DNA of 64,000 nt from Spirometra erinaceieuropaei (taxonomy: Eukaryota; Platyhelminthes; Cestoda; Diphyllobothriidea; Diphyllobothriidae): positions 843,119 through 907,118 of the forward strand of contig CACRXP010000144.1 in NCBI GenBank assembly GCA_902702965.1, read 5' to 3'. Of this stretch, positions 1 through 12,517 are shown piece after piece (within the stretch, counting starts at the first letter, position 1; each line of letters starts with the position of its first letter). The position numbers and the translations under genes are program-made. Under the pieces are notes generated by a model, which was given only the letters and a program-made list of their open reading frames with translations, ran no database searches and had not been told where the DNA came from.

Positions 1-14
1 GGGGGGGGGGGGGG
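1..14. repeat. G homopolymer at window edge
   Basis: The window opens with 14 consecutive G. It lies at the downstream edge of a minus-strand PLE reading frame, where it would encode proline. It may be a contig or scaffold end, or a sequencing artefact, rather than biology. Confidence 0.8.
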
Positions 15-1340
15 ACCGTTACGGCTCCCCGTGTTGGAGGGGAGGGAGAATGGTAGGTTGGCAGAACTGCGGGCGCCTGGATTAGCGGCCGCTGATGCGG
101 CGCGGGGATCGGCTTAGTGAGGCGTGATCTTAGGCCCTCAAAATGGACGTCTAGATCAACGTGGCGGTTGATGCTGTCCGCGTTAGAGTGCCATGCCTCT
201 AGGAATTCTCTCGCCCGTTTTGTGTTGGCCGTGGCGATGACCTCGGTGTTATCCCACTTAAAACGGTGGTCGCACTGGAGTGCGTGTGCAAAGACGAGGG
301 ACAGTGGATCACGGCGACGGACAGCTAGTTTGTGTTCATAAATAGGAGTTCCCAGGCGCCGTCCTGTATGACCAACATATACGCAGGGACAATTGGCACA
401 CGGGATGCGATAAATGACGTTAGTCTGTTCCTCTTTAGGGATAGAATCCTTTACTCGAGTTAAGACTGTTCGCAGCGAGGATGCAGGTTTGTGGGAGACG
501 CGGATACCGAACTGATTTAGTTGACGGGCGATCATTTCGGAGGTCCTCTGCATATAGGGCAGGGAGAAGAATTTCTGGGTCACGGTTTCTCCATCTGAGG
601 AGGGGCCTCGAGGTTGTGCCTGACGCCTGAGGCAGTTCTTCACAAAACTGACCGGGTACCCGTTAGATCGAAATAGTCGATGTAGATAACTTAGTTCTTT
701 CTTCAGCAGATCGTCATTGCTGCAATAACGGTTGGCCCGGTGGAAGAGAGTTCGGACGCAGCTTCTTTTGTGAGCCGCAGGGTGATTGCTTCCATAATTG
801 AGGATGATCTCAGAATCAGACCCTTTTCTATGGACGCTGGTTGCGAGGTTACCGTCGTCCAGCCTTTGTATTTTTACGTCCAAAAACGACAGACTGTCTC
901 CTGTTGCCTCTTCGCGGGTGAATTGTATGGCCGGAAAGACATCATTCAGCCTTTGATGTAGCCTTTCGACTTCACGGTTCTTTATTACGACAAAGGTGTC
1001 GTCGACATAGCGCAGCCACATTTTGGGGTTGATAGTTTGAAAAACCTCATGTTCTAGTCGCTGTAGCACTAGTTCTGCGAGTAGATCGGATATTGGGGAG
1101 CCCATTGGACTTCCCTTCACCTGTTGGTAGTACTTATAGTCGAACTTGCTATAGTACTTAAGACAGAGTTTTAGCAGTTCTATAACGTGCTGCGCTGGGA
1201 TACCAACAGGATTGTCCTGTAACCGTTGGGCTACGCAGTCAATTGCCAAATTGTGTGGTATAGAAGAAAATAAGGCCACGACGTCAAAAGACAAGAAGCA
1301 TTCATCAGTGCTTACATTGAGGCCATCGATGTTTTTTTGA
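1..1340 (-). CDS. Penelope-like element pol, 5'-truncated, runs off window (reverse transcriptase + GIY-YIG)
   Basis: Reading the minus strand from about 1340 down to the window edge gives one uninterrupted frame of about 445 codons. It contains reverse transcriptase motif A (SFDVVALFSSIP), motif B (KGSPMGSPIS) and motif C (RYVDD, codons at about 998-1009). A linker follows, with HKRSCVRTLFHRANRY and LRTVLTRVKDSIPKEEQ. Then comes a GIY-YIG nuclease domain (VIYRIPCANCPCVYVGHTG, about 355-418) with the paired cysteines and later histidines that PLE nucleases carry. This order is diagnostic of Penelope-like retroelements. The fingers region of the RT is missing: an in-frame TAA lies just upstream near 1345, so the copy is 5'-truncated, although the part that remains is unbroken. 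The 3' end lies outside the window. It belongs to the same lineage as the copy at 51764-54059. Confidence 0.93.
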
Positions 1341-2729
1341 ACATGTTAAGGTGTTGGTCGTTTCATTTCTGAATTAGGCATGTGCAGAAACTAGACCGCA
1401 GAAAATGTATTATTTAGTATGTTTAAAGCTGAAAATGAAATTTCGGTGGTGGTCGTTCATGTGATTACACTAAGATTTTCCAAACGGCAAAACAATTTTG
1501 GTCCATTAAAATGAAATATTGCTTGTGTGCGTTATTACTGCGCTTTAGGACACAACATCGCACATATCTGCTGATGTGACTTCTATAAATCAACAAAACA
1601 TCTGGTTCTCTTAAAAAAACTTTGTTTTAGGAAGTTGATTACTACGATACTATCGGACAAAAAAGTCATTCTCAAGTCCGGCTACCTCTGCTTATTAAAA
1701 CACTCTGGAGGAAATCACTCTTCTTCCAAGGAAAAACCCGCTCGGATGAGCAACCGAAGTCCATAACAGATATCAGCGTAAGAGAATGCCCTAGTATACT
1801 GCAATGCCAACGTTCGACCAACTTTATGAACATGTTGCTTGAACAAATTATGTGGGCGCGATTTCTGCATAAGATGAGGATAATCCTAACGGTAGTTGAG
1901 CGGGAAAGCAAAATTCGCAACGTTTTAAACGTCCTAAATTCTCATCGCACATCCTGTCACCAGGTTTTATGAGATAGGTCATGCACTGTATGTACTTGCA
2001 TCCAACTGAGGTAATTTGGCAAGTGCTATCAAGCAGCGTCACCGTTTACGCTTGCAAAAACAAATTTCGTCTCCAGCGTATTGCCCCTAAGGTCATAACG
2101 ACTCTTCTGATTGAACCAGTCGGACATGCCATGCTATCATATCTCATGATAAGGCACTGCTGGTATTCACAATTCTTGACAGATGCGATTTCATTTACCG
2201 TGCGTATCGACGATTTTTCACTTCAGTCGGTTGAGCATTCTCCTGCTTGGTTGGCAAAACAGAAAGAAGGGTTAAGTACTGCAGTCTCATAACATCCGTT
2301 TGATTTTACTCTATCAGAGGATCCAACGGTAACATTTTATGATTCTTTTGGTTACTCTGGGGCAGTCTTAATGTTCAGTGGGAAACTGAAACTGTGCGTC
2401 TGGTTGCCTAGCGCAATCAAATTCCCCCCATCAAGACAATGACGGTTTTTATGACAATCAGCCATCTTCTAGCTAAAATAGACTTTGCGAGAGCACACTC
2501 TACCCATGGACAGCCAAGCGAGACTCCACAAAGCGCCTGACACCATTAGATTTTGCGTGCTTCGCTGTATGCATCCTCTTTATAAATCGAATGCAAAATC
2601 AATGTTTTAAGAGACATGACACTGCTATTTACGAAAATGTGACATCAGCAATGTCCCAAAATCGAAAGCATCGGAGGTGCCAGCCTGAAGTCTCTGTGAA
2701 ATATTTTAAGACCGTTTCGGCATATTTCT
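1341..2729. other. AT-rich spacer, nothing recognised
   Basis: No supported gene, repeat or RNA was recognised. The short open frames here show no domain or motif and overlap one another on both strands. Confidence 0.5.
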
Positions 2730-3640
2730 AGTACAAGTCTAACGCTTCACAAACTGCACTGGTTTGTTTGATTGAAGTGAATAGTGTCCGCGCGGATTTC
2801 GGATAGTGATAGTATAAATGCGTGTCGGTGAAAATAAATGATGTCCCTCCCTCTATATTGCCGATCCCCATTTCGAAACTCGCCGCAACTCTCTTCACTC
2901 ACTCCACCTCCGTAACTTTCACGACCCTCTCCTGTAGTTTACCAGAACGATGCGTCCCCTACCGACTATTAAGCGGGCATACCGGACAGGTGCTCCTTCA
3001 GTTGTGCATCATTTACGCTGCAGTTGCAAATAATACCTTATATTCTTAATCTCCTTCTGTTTGTATTATGCATTAATGACCACTGAATTCTTCCCCAACC
3101 TTTATGACTGGATGATCCGATGTGCAGTACTCTCAGCGAGCCTGATATTTTCTGAACTTTTTACTCCTGGGGTACGCGGATTCTCCTAATGACGTGAGGA
3201 GTGAACACAAACACTGTCTTCTCTCTGCTGATGATCAGGGCAAATTTGAAACGGTAGAAGAAGGAGTGGTCCAAACTCCAATGAACATTATTTTCTTTTG
3301 CGGATGTTGACATGCAATCATTCGCGATTAATAGGTCGTGGACATTAACCCTGGGTACTCTTCAGGACACTTTTATGTGGCCCAATCTGAGAAGTTTTTG
3401 GTCGGCTGTATAGCCGATTTTAATCCTCCTTTCTCCTCAACATAAGTTTCCATCGGCATAGCCAAAAATGTAAGATTGAATAGGATCTGAGCGAATAGCT
3501 TCCCTGCGTTTAGACGTGGATCGTGCCGAATGCCCCCGACATAGACTGGCTGTGTGTGACCTGATCCATTGGCATCAGTGGCCAATGGACAGCGCGATTA
3601 CCTGGCCAAAGGCCTCTACTTACTTAACGAATTTCATGTA
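2730..3640 (+). repeat. Dispersed repeat R1, copy 1
   Basis: This stretch shares ordered blocks with 8490-8990 and 11250-11770. Common landmarks are a GTGAATA-GTCC block, a block ending in GCCACTCGCC-like sequence followed by ACTCTCTTC and CACTCCACCTC, CCTCTCCTGTAGTT, and a later TTTTTGTCGGCTGTATAG block near 3395. No coding capacity is visible. It may be a long SINE or the untranslated end of a LINE; the class is unknown. Confidence 0.6.
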
Positions 3641-4029
3641 AAGAGAGAGCCTTATTTCCTGACACTTTCTTATGTTTTTAAAACTCCGCAGCATTATCAA
3701 AATCATTCCTTCCCTGCATTTGGAAGGATTTTATGATCTGCAAATGCGTTCAAATGGTTGATTTGACCATTAGCGAACGCCTTTCTTCAGGACTGAGAAA
3801 GGGATACGTTCTTGATTACCATAGACTATGTAGGCCTATCGAAAACCCTAACACTAGGCTCAAGCACTAAGGTGGATTGGAATGATGGTGCATATCGCCA
3901 ATAAACCCCTTAATCTACCTACTAGAATAGCCATATAAGAAATTATTTTCCTACGTTTTTCTTGACCTACATCATGCGATTTGATGAAAAATTGCCCAAT
4001 TAATGAAAAAGATCTAAGCAGTGGGAAAA
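3641..4029. other. Spacer, nothing recognised
   Basis: AT-rich sequence with no recognised feature. Confidence 0.4.
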
Positions 4030-4200
4030 TTAGCCCTTTTGGTCGTATCGCTGTTTCGCGCAGACAATAGCACGAATAAAATGATATTTTCCAGTGGGTT
4101 TCATGTCAGAGCATTTAGCTGATATTTGCAATCTCGGTACTGCAACTCATGCTGTAGCGTCCTCCGACCTGCATTGAGTGATATTGACTAGGATATACAG
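4030..4200 (+). repeat. Dispersed repeat R1, partial copy 2
   Basis: Matches 11260-11430 in order: CTTTTGGTCG, CTGTTTCGCGCAGACA, AATGATATTT, a TTTAGCTG block, then CATGCTGTA. Only the front part of R1 is present; the later pyrimidine-rich blocks are absent. Confidence 0.6.
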
Positions 4201-7200
4201 ACAGCTTTACTTCATTTTCGAATACTACTCACGTAAGCAGTAGACCGAATGCAGGAATTATCAGCCCTTTGAAAGAGCACTTAGGTCTCATTTAAACAAA
4301 AATTATGCATAAAATGAAGTAACTGACACCAACCAATTTCTCACGGAAATAAAGATCAGACAAATTAATTCGGTCATATATGTTGGTGCGATTTCTTCGG
4401 AAGTTTCTTTAATTTTAGTCTTTTACAGACGTACGCACTGAATGACGTCCGATATTGATATCTTTAGGTTATTCTGACTTGGCATGAAGCATGCAGATTG
4501 ATTCAAGCACCAATAGACGAATAATTCTTTTGCGAAATCGCACATTGCTGGAAGTACCCAACGACTAAATTAATCTTGATTGAAACGTTGACCACCAGAA
4601 CCAGCTCCAACAACACCGCCATCAACACCAGCAACAGCTGTCGCAGGTGCTCTGATACCATCTGAGTCCTCACATGACAATTCTGCGTCCTTCACTAGTG
4701 TTGGCAACGTTTATGCATTAAATACTGTGCAATGTAATATGTCTATTCTTTTCACTTTGAGGAGATTTTCGTATTTGGGCAACAGCATATATAATACGTT
4801 TAGGGCTTTCGAAACTCTCACAGTACATGAGAGTATAGACGAATGTGCAACATGCGGAAATTTTAATGTTCGCAAAGGAGAAAGTCCGTGTCAGCTTATG
4901 TTTTCTGATAAGAAGACGTGAAATAGTGATTTGTCACAATTATTCAAGCACGCCTTGGCATAAGAAAAAAGATTCCTTTATGAAGCTCTTATATCCATAC
5001 GTATTTACAAATAAAGATAGGCAGTACAGAATTTCCTTAACGTAGTCCGGAAACTTCTTTACGACGTACAATATGCATTTCTTTATGTAGCAGTCTTAGT
5101 GGTGTAACACTGGCTGAAATGCGCTGTACAAGTAATCTGATTAATCCAAGTTATCAGGCACTTTTCGGCATCAGACGAAGCACTAGTTAAGAGAACACAC
5201 TTCTATGCTAAATCTTCTAACCAGTGAACCTATCCGTCGAATTAACTGCTTTTGAACCGATGTTCCGAATCCTTTTTCAATTTGCTGCTCAAGATTTTGG
5301 GTGGAACTGCGGATAGCAACGATAACACACAAGCTGAAAGTATTCATTCGGTTGTACTTCGTGACTATTACCAAACTTTTGCCAAAAACCTAGATCTTGC
5401 AACGCACTAGAAGCATATCTCTAGTGCGTGAGAGCATAAGTTGTGATATCCAGAATTCGTGGGTGGACCACAGAGCGCAAGCATTCGTTACCAAGTCTTT
5501 GCCGACTGGAGGCCTGCCGACGTCAAACTGTTTTAAATGAATGTGAGAAAATACAGAAATGAGCTAATTAGCGCTGCTGAATTTTGACGATAACAGCAAC
5601 AACAACGGAGACTGGTTAAAGCTCACAATAACTTTGGTGGATGCATCCATATTGTCAGCATGAAGAAGAAATTTTCGGCAACGAGTTTTTTTGAACGGGA
5701 CTTATAATCAGCATTCGGTTGGTTATGCATGGAGATATTAACTTCTATCTGCCTTTGTCATCCGAAATCAGAAACGTTCCCTAGACAGGGTTCAAGTGAT
5801 GGGTAGCGGTGATATATCCTAGGCGAAGCCTTCGTATTCCATGGAAAATTATGAAACACTGAAAAAAGCAAACACTGTCCAAAGTTTCTAACCCATAATT
5901 AAAATAACGGCATTTGCTTACAGATTTTGCTAAAAAGTGGGGGTATATATTTTTACGGTTTTTAGAAGCGATGATAGACTAAAAATAAGGGCGCACGTAG
6001 CAATGACGTAGTTCTTCATTAAAACAACTTGATTGTTGTAAACGATATTTATTCAGCTCTCGCCAAAAATCCAGGCAAGTTAGGAAATTCAAGTAATTTG
6101 CGGATGTCGTTCGGTAATTCATCCTTTTTTACTCACTAGCCTACCTTTAATGTAGCCATATTCCTTTGGCCTTCAATATAACAGTATTCCTCTAGCCCGA
6201 TGGGGAACATCGATAAATTTGGATGGCATGGCCTAGCAATGCCGACGGATAACAGAGAGAATCGCCGCGACCACTGCAATCAGGACATGCGTCATTATAA
6301 CGCGGCATGACGTGGACCGCTAAAGTGAGCGAGTTGTTTGACGGAATGGGACAGCCCCCAAGAACAAAGTATAATTCTGAAAACACTGCCTGCAACAGTG
6401 CAGAAGAGAATGCCTGGGAATGGCCTTCGATAAGGTGGCAGCCAACGTATCATTGACGTGTGCCCTGTGCTTCTCTATGTCGACAATTCGCTTCATTATT
6501 TGCGCCATATTTGAGCATTCTCATGCAAAGGCAGGTCTACTTTATTTTCTGCTTAAAAATTACGCTTTTAGCTACGCCTACTTTAAAGTGCGTAAACGTT
6601 AATATCGACAGAAACTAAAGTAATCTAATTTGATCCAGGATTGGTCACTTTGTTTGTTCGAATTGGCTGCGTTTTTCTGCAGCAAGTGGCCTATCTTGTG
6701 CTGTAAATTGACAGCCTAAACACTGCGCCTTCTGCTCGCTCGCCCAGCCGCTCGCGGTTTTTATCCTCTTATCGTGCCTCAAGAACGTCTTATCGATTTT
6801 ATCTGGCAATTATTTTACAGATGCGCGCGAAAATCGATGAAACAATATATTTGGGCAACATTCTATGGAAACATCTGTCCTAGACTTCGCTTGCGATTCC
6901 GAATGGGCGGAGTAATTCAATGACAAGGGTTCTACTAAACAAAGCTTGCCACACTTCCATATGTTATTTTAGTATTACATATCCCAATATGCTTTCTTAT
7001 AGATAAACGGAATCTAAAGATAACACAAACCATGGTTCTCCTATTTGATGGGAGATTTGTCAGGTTTACTGTTCAGATGGGCGGAGGTATTCGACTGACA
7101 TGCATTACGTGAAATGGAAAACACGCCGGGTTTTGACGAAATCTGACCTTTATTTATGTCCAGGTTAATTTCTAAGCAATTTGAGTTCACGGATTAAAAC

Positions 7201-8186
7201 CTCATGTGTATACGCTGTAAACGCAGGGAACCATTTATTTGTGTGAGCACAAACTGTACTGTCATTTTAAAAATTTTACTTATCACATTTGAGTCCTTAC
7301 TTCTCGTGGGTCTATATTCTGCATACACATAATTTAGAAATGAAGCAAGCATACTATTTATGATGTCATCAAAACCCAAAAATTACATGGCCGCTATACC
7401 TTGCATTCAAAGTCGGAAAACGCGGCCGACCTCGGGAAAATGTAGCATAAGTGACCTCAGTGTAATAGATAAACCAGGCTCTTCCGTTTTGGCAGTAAAA
7501 TATCTGTATCCTTGTAAGAACGTGAAAGCAACAGTCAAAAGTGTCATTTTTTCTCAGTTTCACCATGTTAAGATGTGAACCACTGACATTCGTCAAGAGC
7601 CTGCAGCGGTCTGACACTCGCTAAAAATGAAATTTATCAGGAAAGGTTTCACAAGTGATCAGAAGTATATGTTTGTTGATGTTAATTATGAATGCAACTT
7701 TTATTCAACGATGAGATTTCATGTATGTATGTGTCTTCTTATGTGGCCTAAAATCTTAGTCACAGGAAAATTATCTGCCTAACACTCGCTTCTTCGGTAA
7801 ATGTCTTCACGATTCGTTCTATTTTTAAGCTTTTTGTAAACATATGTCAGTAAATCTACCCTCGTGCTCTAGAGGTTCAAAACACTGGCAGTCATGGAGT
7901 ATGCAGGGATGTTTCAAGGCAAACCTAAATCTTACTGTAATCCAGAACAAACGAAGTAGTCAAATGAGTTTCATGAAATTATCATTCGCATGATATACAC
8001 AAAATCATACTTATGATCATGCCTGACATTTCTATTTAAATTTATAAGCCTTTGCTTGCCCTGAAAGTTCTGTGAACAATTCTGTTCAGTATAATTCAAT
8101 ATATATGAGGGATAGAAGCAGAGCCTTGGAAAGCCTTATTTACAGATGGACGTTTGAAAAAAGACATGCATATATTTACATAACAG
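4201..8186. other. Long AT-rich stretch without recognised genes
   Basis: About 4 kb with only short overlapping open frames, none longer than about 82 codons and none with a recognisable domain. It may be decayed repeats or intergenic DNA. Confidence 0.45.
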
Positions 8187-8450
8187 CTATGCCTGTCGTT
8201 GATATCGTGTAACTGTTTGGCCATCAAGCATAAATTTATCCAGTCTTCTTTTGTTGGTCTCAAAGTTTTCCGCTAAGACAATGGATTTCGGTAATTTGTT
8301 CCATCCTTCAGCCAGCCGTTGGGAGAAGGAGTTGGCCCGCAATTCGAGTTTAGCATAGTTAAGTTTCAATTTGTATTGATGCCCTCGAAGATTTGTCGTC
8401 CGCGCCAGTTCGAAGAAATCGTCAAACTGAAGGTCGATGGAGGACGATGG
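8187..8450 (-). pseudogene. CR1-like LINE, C-terminal fragment
   Basis: The minus strand encodes the typical tail of a CR1/L2/Jockey-type non-LTR reverse transcriptase. It begins QFDDFFELARTTNLRGHQYK, runs through LRANSFSQRLAEGWNKLPKS, and ends with FETNKRRLDKFM and a stop at about 8187. The NFFSxRvvxxWNxLP...FKxxLD pattern is characteristic of the region after the RT thumb. Upstream the frame is lost near 8450, so only about 75 codons survive. It is a different LINE family from the two large copies at 14.4 and 42.5 kb, which end in zinc fingers. A related remnant lies on the plus strand at 38640-38930. Confidence 0.8.
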
Positions 8451-8489
8451 AGGACTCTTTTATGAGCCAGATCCATTGCAGCCGTGGCA

Positions 8490-8940
8490 TGCAAGAGCAG
8501 GTATCGACGAAATACATGTCTGGGAATTTAGCTGATACCTGCATCCCCAGTACTGTGAACTACGCTGTAACGTTCCACAAGTTGCGCTGAGTCGATTAAA
8601 CGTAGTGAATACTGTCCACGCATATCTGGCACTGTGATTAAGTAACTACGTGCCGGTGCCCTTCCCCCTCTACAGCCGATTCCCATCGCGCCACTCGCTG
8701 AAACTATCTTCCCCCATTCCACCTCGGCAACACCCCGGCTAGGGATACAAGCTCTGAATACTCGTCAGGAAACCTTCTTGCGGCCCATGCTGAGCAGTTT
8801 TTGTCGGCTGTATAGTCAATGTTATTCCCCTGTTGTTCGTCATTGTCAGTGTTCATCACCATTGCCAACGAAAGTGAGACTGAATAGGGTCTCAACAAGT
8901 AGGATTGCCTGCGGCCAACGCCTCTAACGACTGGGCCACG
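8490..8940 (+). repeat. Dispersed repeat R1, copy 3
   Basis: Contains TGTCTGGGAATTTAGCTG, the AGTACTGTGAA block, AACGTTCCACAAG, GTGAATACTGTCC, GATTAAGTAACTACGTG, CGCGCCACTCGCTG and the TTTTTGTCGGCTGTATAG block. The order is the same as in 2730-3640 and 11250-11770. It runs directly into an inverted SINE-like segment at about 8920. Confidence 0.65.
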
Positions 8941-9170
8941 GGCCCGTTGTCCTGTCGGTTTCGATCGGGATTATACAATGAAGTAACATTCTGCCTATAT
9001 CATGCGCCGCTGTGCGGCTAATGGTTGGGATCGAAAGAGAGAGAGCCCCTAAGGCACGACGGATCGAGTGAGTTCCGTAAGAACGATCGTAAGCAACCCT
9101 CAACCATTGTATAATGCCGATCTAAACTGACAGGACAGCGGGCCCGTAGTCCAGTCGTTAGAGACTTTGG
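8920..9170. repeat. SINE head flanked by inverted tRNA-like ends
   Basis: A core containing GCGCCGCTGTGCGGCTAATG and GAGTGAGTTCCGTAAG matches the head of the complete SINE at 22511-22813. Here both sides carry the tRNA-like promoter start in opposite orientation. The left side (about 8920-8955) reads GGGCCACGGGCCCG and the right side (about 9133-9165) reads CGGGCCCGTAGTCCAG. The arms 8942-8981 and 9106-9143 form an imperfect inverted repeat of about 39 bp around the core. It may be two head-to-head SINE insertions or a rearranged copy. Confidence 0.7.
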
Positions 9171-10165
9171 TCAATTGATTGCTCCAATGGCAACCTGATT
9201 AAATGTATAGTAAATTACCGTAAATTTTATTTCACCATTGCATATTTGCCTGCCGACCACTACACACAGTACTACCTCCCTAACACCCGACACATTGATG
9301 AAGCATGCACTGTTGAAGTCATGTGGCGTTGCCTGGTGCCTGGCCAGGTTTTTTTGCGGCGCGCGTAGGCTGGCTGTTGCATTTAAGTCACTGCTATTGG
9401 GCCCAACATCACCAATTGATGAATTATCGACCCGTGAATGGGAGCAGGGACTCATAGTGATGTCGACTCATAGGACTGCGGTTCTACGGAATTCAGCACA
9501 TATTTCTCACTAGATACAAGCTCGTGCACTGTTAAACCATCACTTAGTACTAGTTTGGAGGGTCGCAGGCCGACGAAACAACTGCGTACTTGTCGTACCT
9601 TGTAAACATCGGACTGACAACTGCGTGATGGCATCGGATATTACGCTACCAATCGTCCGAACTCTAAAATACATTCATGATGATTCTGACTGTGAAAGAG
9701 ATTTCTGTAGCCGAATGTCGCATGGTTTATATGTCACCATAGGATTGATAAGTCCTGCGTACAGTATAAATTGCCTGTGTATTGCACCGGGGAAGGGGTA
9801 ATTCTGGGTGCGACAAGAAATGGGATCGATGTAAATTTCCTACTGAATATTGTATGAATGCGGAAAGAGGACTAGGTCGTGTACAGATGAACTTATTTGT
9901 TCAGACAGTCAGCACCCGACCACGGAATTGTTTGTCGCTACATGTTAATAAGCACTTTTCCGCAAATCGATAGTTGCACCAAGTGGCCTTACCAAAGGAA
10001 CTGTTCCCTTCTTATTTAGTACTGTCATTTACGAGCTGACAATTATCTTATCTCAGGAACCCCATGTTATTTTATGTACACAACAAGCATTATTGATAGA
10101 ATGTTTGTGAATACTTACTTAAATCACTTCGTGCCAGCTTGTTACAGCTTCGCACCTCTTGAGTC
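9171..10165. other. Spacer, nothing recognised
   Basis: Overlapping open frames exist on both strands around 9171-9513 but have no recognisable motif. I see nothing else. Confidence 0.4.
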
Positions 10166-10945
10166 GCATAAGGCGCGAAGAGGTTTGGTGACGGCTCAAA
10201 TGTTTCGTCACTTCTGTCTCACAAACGTAGATGTGTCCGCACTCTATACCACAGAGTCGAAATACACTGCATCACGCCAGAAGATAAAAGGGCCGAACGA
10301 TTGTAACTTGTGAACCTATTTGCAGCCACAGGTTATTCCAGAAATTTCATCGAGAGAAGCAGACGTCGGGCGCACAGACGACAGCCATATGATCAGCAAC
10401 CCGAAGTCTGGAGGGCCATTGCTTACGTTAAAAGGACCTCTGAAGCGGTCTCGCGACTGTTACAACGCACCAGAGTAGACATGGCCCATCGACCACAGGC
10501 AAAAATTCGAAGCCACCTGATGCAGCCTAAGGATCCATTGCCACCCGCTAAAACCATAGCAGTCATCTACAAAATACATTCCAATGGGGGCGACTGCAGG
10601 TATGTTGGAGAAATCGGGCGAAAATTGCAAACTCGCCTACAACAGCAAAAATCGATCACTCGGAGGTTAGACCCTAACTCCCAAGAAGCAACACACGTTG
10701 GAGAAACAGGACATACTTTTGACCTCCAGAGGGCTACCATCTTAGCCCGAGGCAATACAAAAGCAGAACGGCTAACTCACGAGGCGTGGTTCTCCGATGC
10801 TCACTCTATCAACAGGCGTCTGAATCGTCCTGCAGCTTACAAACTCCTACGTCATTACAATCGTAGAGCTCAGGAACAAACAACCCCACCGGACTTAAGA
10901 AGACCTACGGAGGTATTTGGACGCTGATTTTAATCGGTGAGGAAT
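10166..10945 (+). pseudogene. Penelope-like element, 3' coding fragment (linker + GIY-YIG)
   Basis: Reading begins near SHKRRCVRTLYHRVE (about 10219), which matches the HKRSCVRTL segment that follows the RT palm in the PLEs at 1-1340 and 51.9 kb. An in-frame TAA interrupts it just before 10310. The frame then continues for about 205 codons: FAATGYSRNF, VWRAIAYVKRTSEAV, LMQPKDPLPPAK, then the GIY-YIG core VIYKIHSNGGDCRYVGEIG, the HVGETGHTF histidines, EAWFSDAHSINRRLN, and a stop at 10927. One of the two zinc-type cysteines before the YVG segment is lost (HSNGGDC). No reverse transcriptase motifs precede it, so the copy is 5'-truncated. It is the same lineage as the two other GIY-YIG copies named above, but more diverged. 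Confidence 0.88.
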
Positions 10946-11249
10946 AACAAGAACCGCCAGACAGACCGCCCGACAAAGGTTCAAAATAGAACAGCGGAGA
11001 AATATGTTTAATTCGATTGCAAGCGACAAATTCATTTACACTCAAAAATGCAAATTATTTTTAAATTGTTTCATTTGGTTCGGACGATTTGTCAGTTAAT
11101 AAGAAACGCGAATACCATAGAGCTGGCCATTTTGAAGTTGTATTTGATTGAAGACAAAACACAAATATGTAAATGTCCCCAAAGTTCTACATCATTTTGC
11201 GAGTGTCCTCAAAATATTTGTCAGGTTATGAAGATTCTAAATTTGGTCA
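10946..11249. other. Spacer, nothing recognised
   Basis: About 300 bp between a PLE tail and R1 copy 4; AT-rich with no recognised feature. Confidence 0.4.
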
Positions 11250-11770
11250 TACAGAAGATTGCCTTTTGGTCGCATCACTGTTTCGCGCAGACATTAGCAC
11301 AAACACAATGATATTTGCCGGTGGAACTACTGTCTGGGAATTTAGCTGCTACCTTCAATCTCAGTACTGTGAATCATGCTGTAACTTTCCACGAGCTGCA
11401 CTGAGTCGTTTAAATGAAATGAATACTGTCCTTGTCTATCTGAGATTGTTATTAAGTAACTGCGTGTCGATGCCTTCCCTCTCTACAGACGATCTCCATC
11501 GTGCCACTCGCCACAACTCTCTTTTCCCACTCCACCTCGCTATTATTTCACGAGCCTCTCCTGTAGTTGGCGGCAGCAAGGCTTTCCCCACGAGTTTTTA
11601 GCAGGCATATCAGTGTCCCCTCCCCCTACATTCATACAGGTCTACCTCCTGTTGTAACTTAACCTACTTGTTTCATTAACTATTAACAGTTTCCCTCTGC
11701 TCCTATTAGCCATTTATGGTCACCGAATCCTTCTACTCTTTCGCGTACATGATTGTATTGCCATGTTAAC
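11250..11770 (+). repeat. Dispersed repeat R1, copy 4 (most complete front half)
   Basis: Landmarks in order are CTTTTGGTCGCATCACTG, TTTCGCGCAGACATTAGCAC, GTCTGGGAATTTAGCTGCTA, GAATACTGTCC, TAAGTAACTGCGTG, GTGCCACTCGCC, CCTCTCCTGTAGTT and a CACCGAATCCTTCTACTC block. Each is found in at least one other copy. An open frame of 142 codons crosses it by chance and has no recognisable domain. Confidence 0.65.
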
Positions 11771-12505
11771 GCCTCTATCCGGATCGGCCTTCATCAGGAC
11801 TTATTTCAGTGTTTCGCTGACTCGCTGTCCGCTATCATCAGACGCGCTTTTGCCGATCTTATGTGAATGCCTGACGGAGGTAGTCGTGAAACTGATAATC
11901 GGTGGCATCCAGCGGTCTCATGTGAATTTTAGTGTTGTGTGAGTACGGACTGGCATTCCTTCGTCGCAGGCTCAGCATAAGTACTGCCAAAACTGTCAGA
12001 GGAGTGGTCGCGCGTGGCAGCTGTATCGCCTCCGGCTTCCTGGCTTACGATTTGTTCTGACCTTGGAGTAAATAGCTGATGGGTTTTCTGCACAGATTGA
12101 ACATGTTTACTTGAGCCGGATACTAACGGCTTCAGAAGACCAACAGCGAGTATTTAGCAGCTGTCAAAGTACAATTAACTATTATATCTAAACACTCCCT
12201 GACGATGATCCGCTGGATGGGTGATTCCTCAACATTGTGCTGCTTTCTGATCGTGGATATTAAAATGTGTTTCCTTTGCTCTCAGCTAATGTACACGGCT
12301 GTATTAATATTTGCGTCCGGCTACTGTATAAAACGCCCTGGTAGGATGGTCTATCTGTACTATTCCAAACCGCATTGACTAATTCAGTCGTATTTCATTA
12401 TATTTTATCTTCTTGATTTCGTGCTGACTGTCCTTCCAAATGAGGACCTACTGTTTCGGTAAATGTAAGTTGGACCGATGCATTGAATATGAAGTTGGAT
12501 CAGCA
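11771..12505. other. Spacer, nothing recognised
   Basis: No supported feature before the 12-bp target duplication at 12506. Confidence 0.4.
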
Positions 12506-12517
12506 TCACTTTCTACT

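Noticed and set aside
11173..11601. 142-codon frame as a gene
   Set aside because: It lies across repeat R1, and no equivalent frame is preserved in the other R1 copies.
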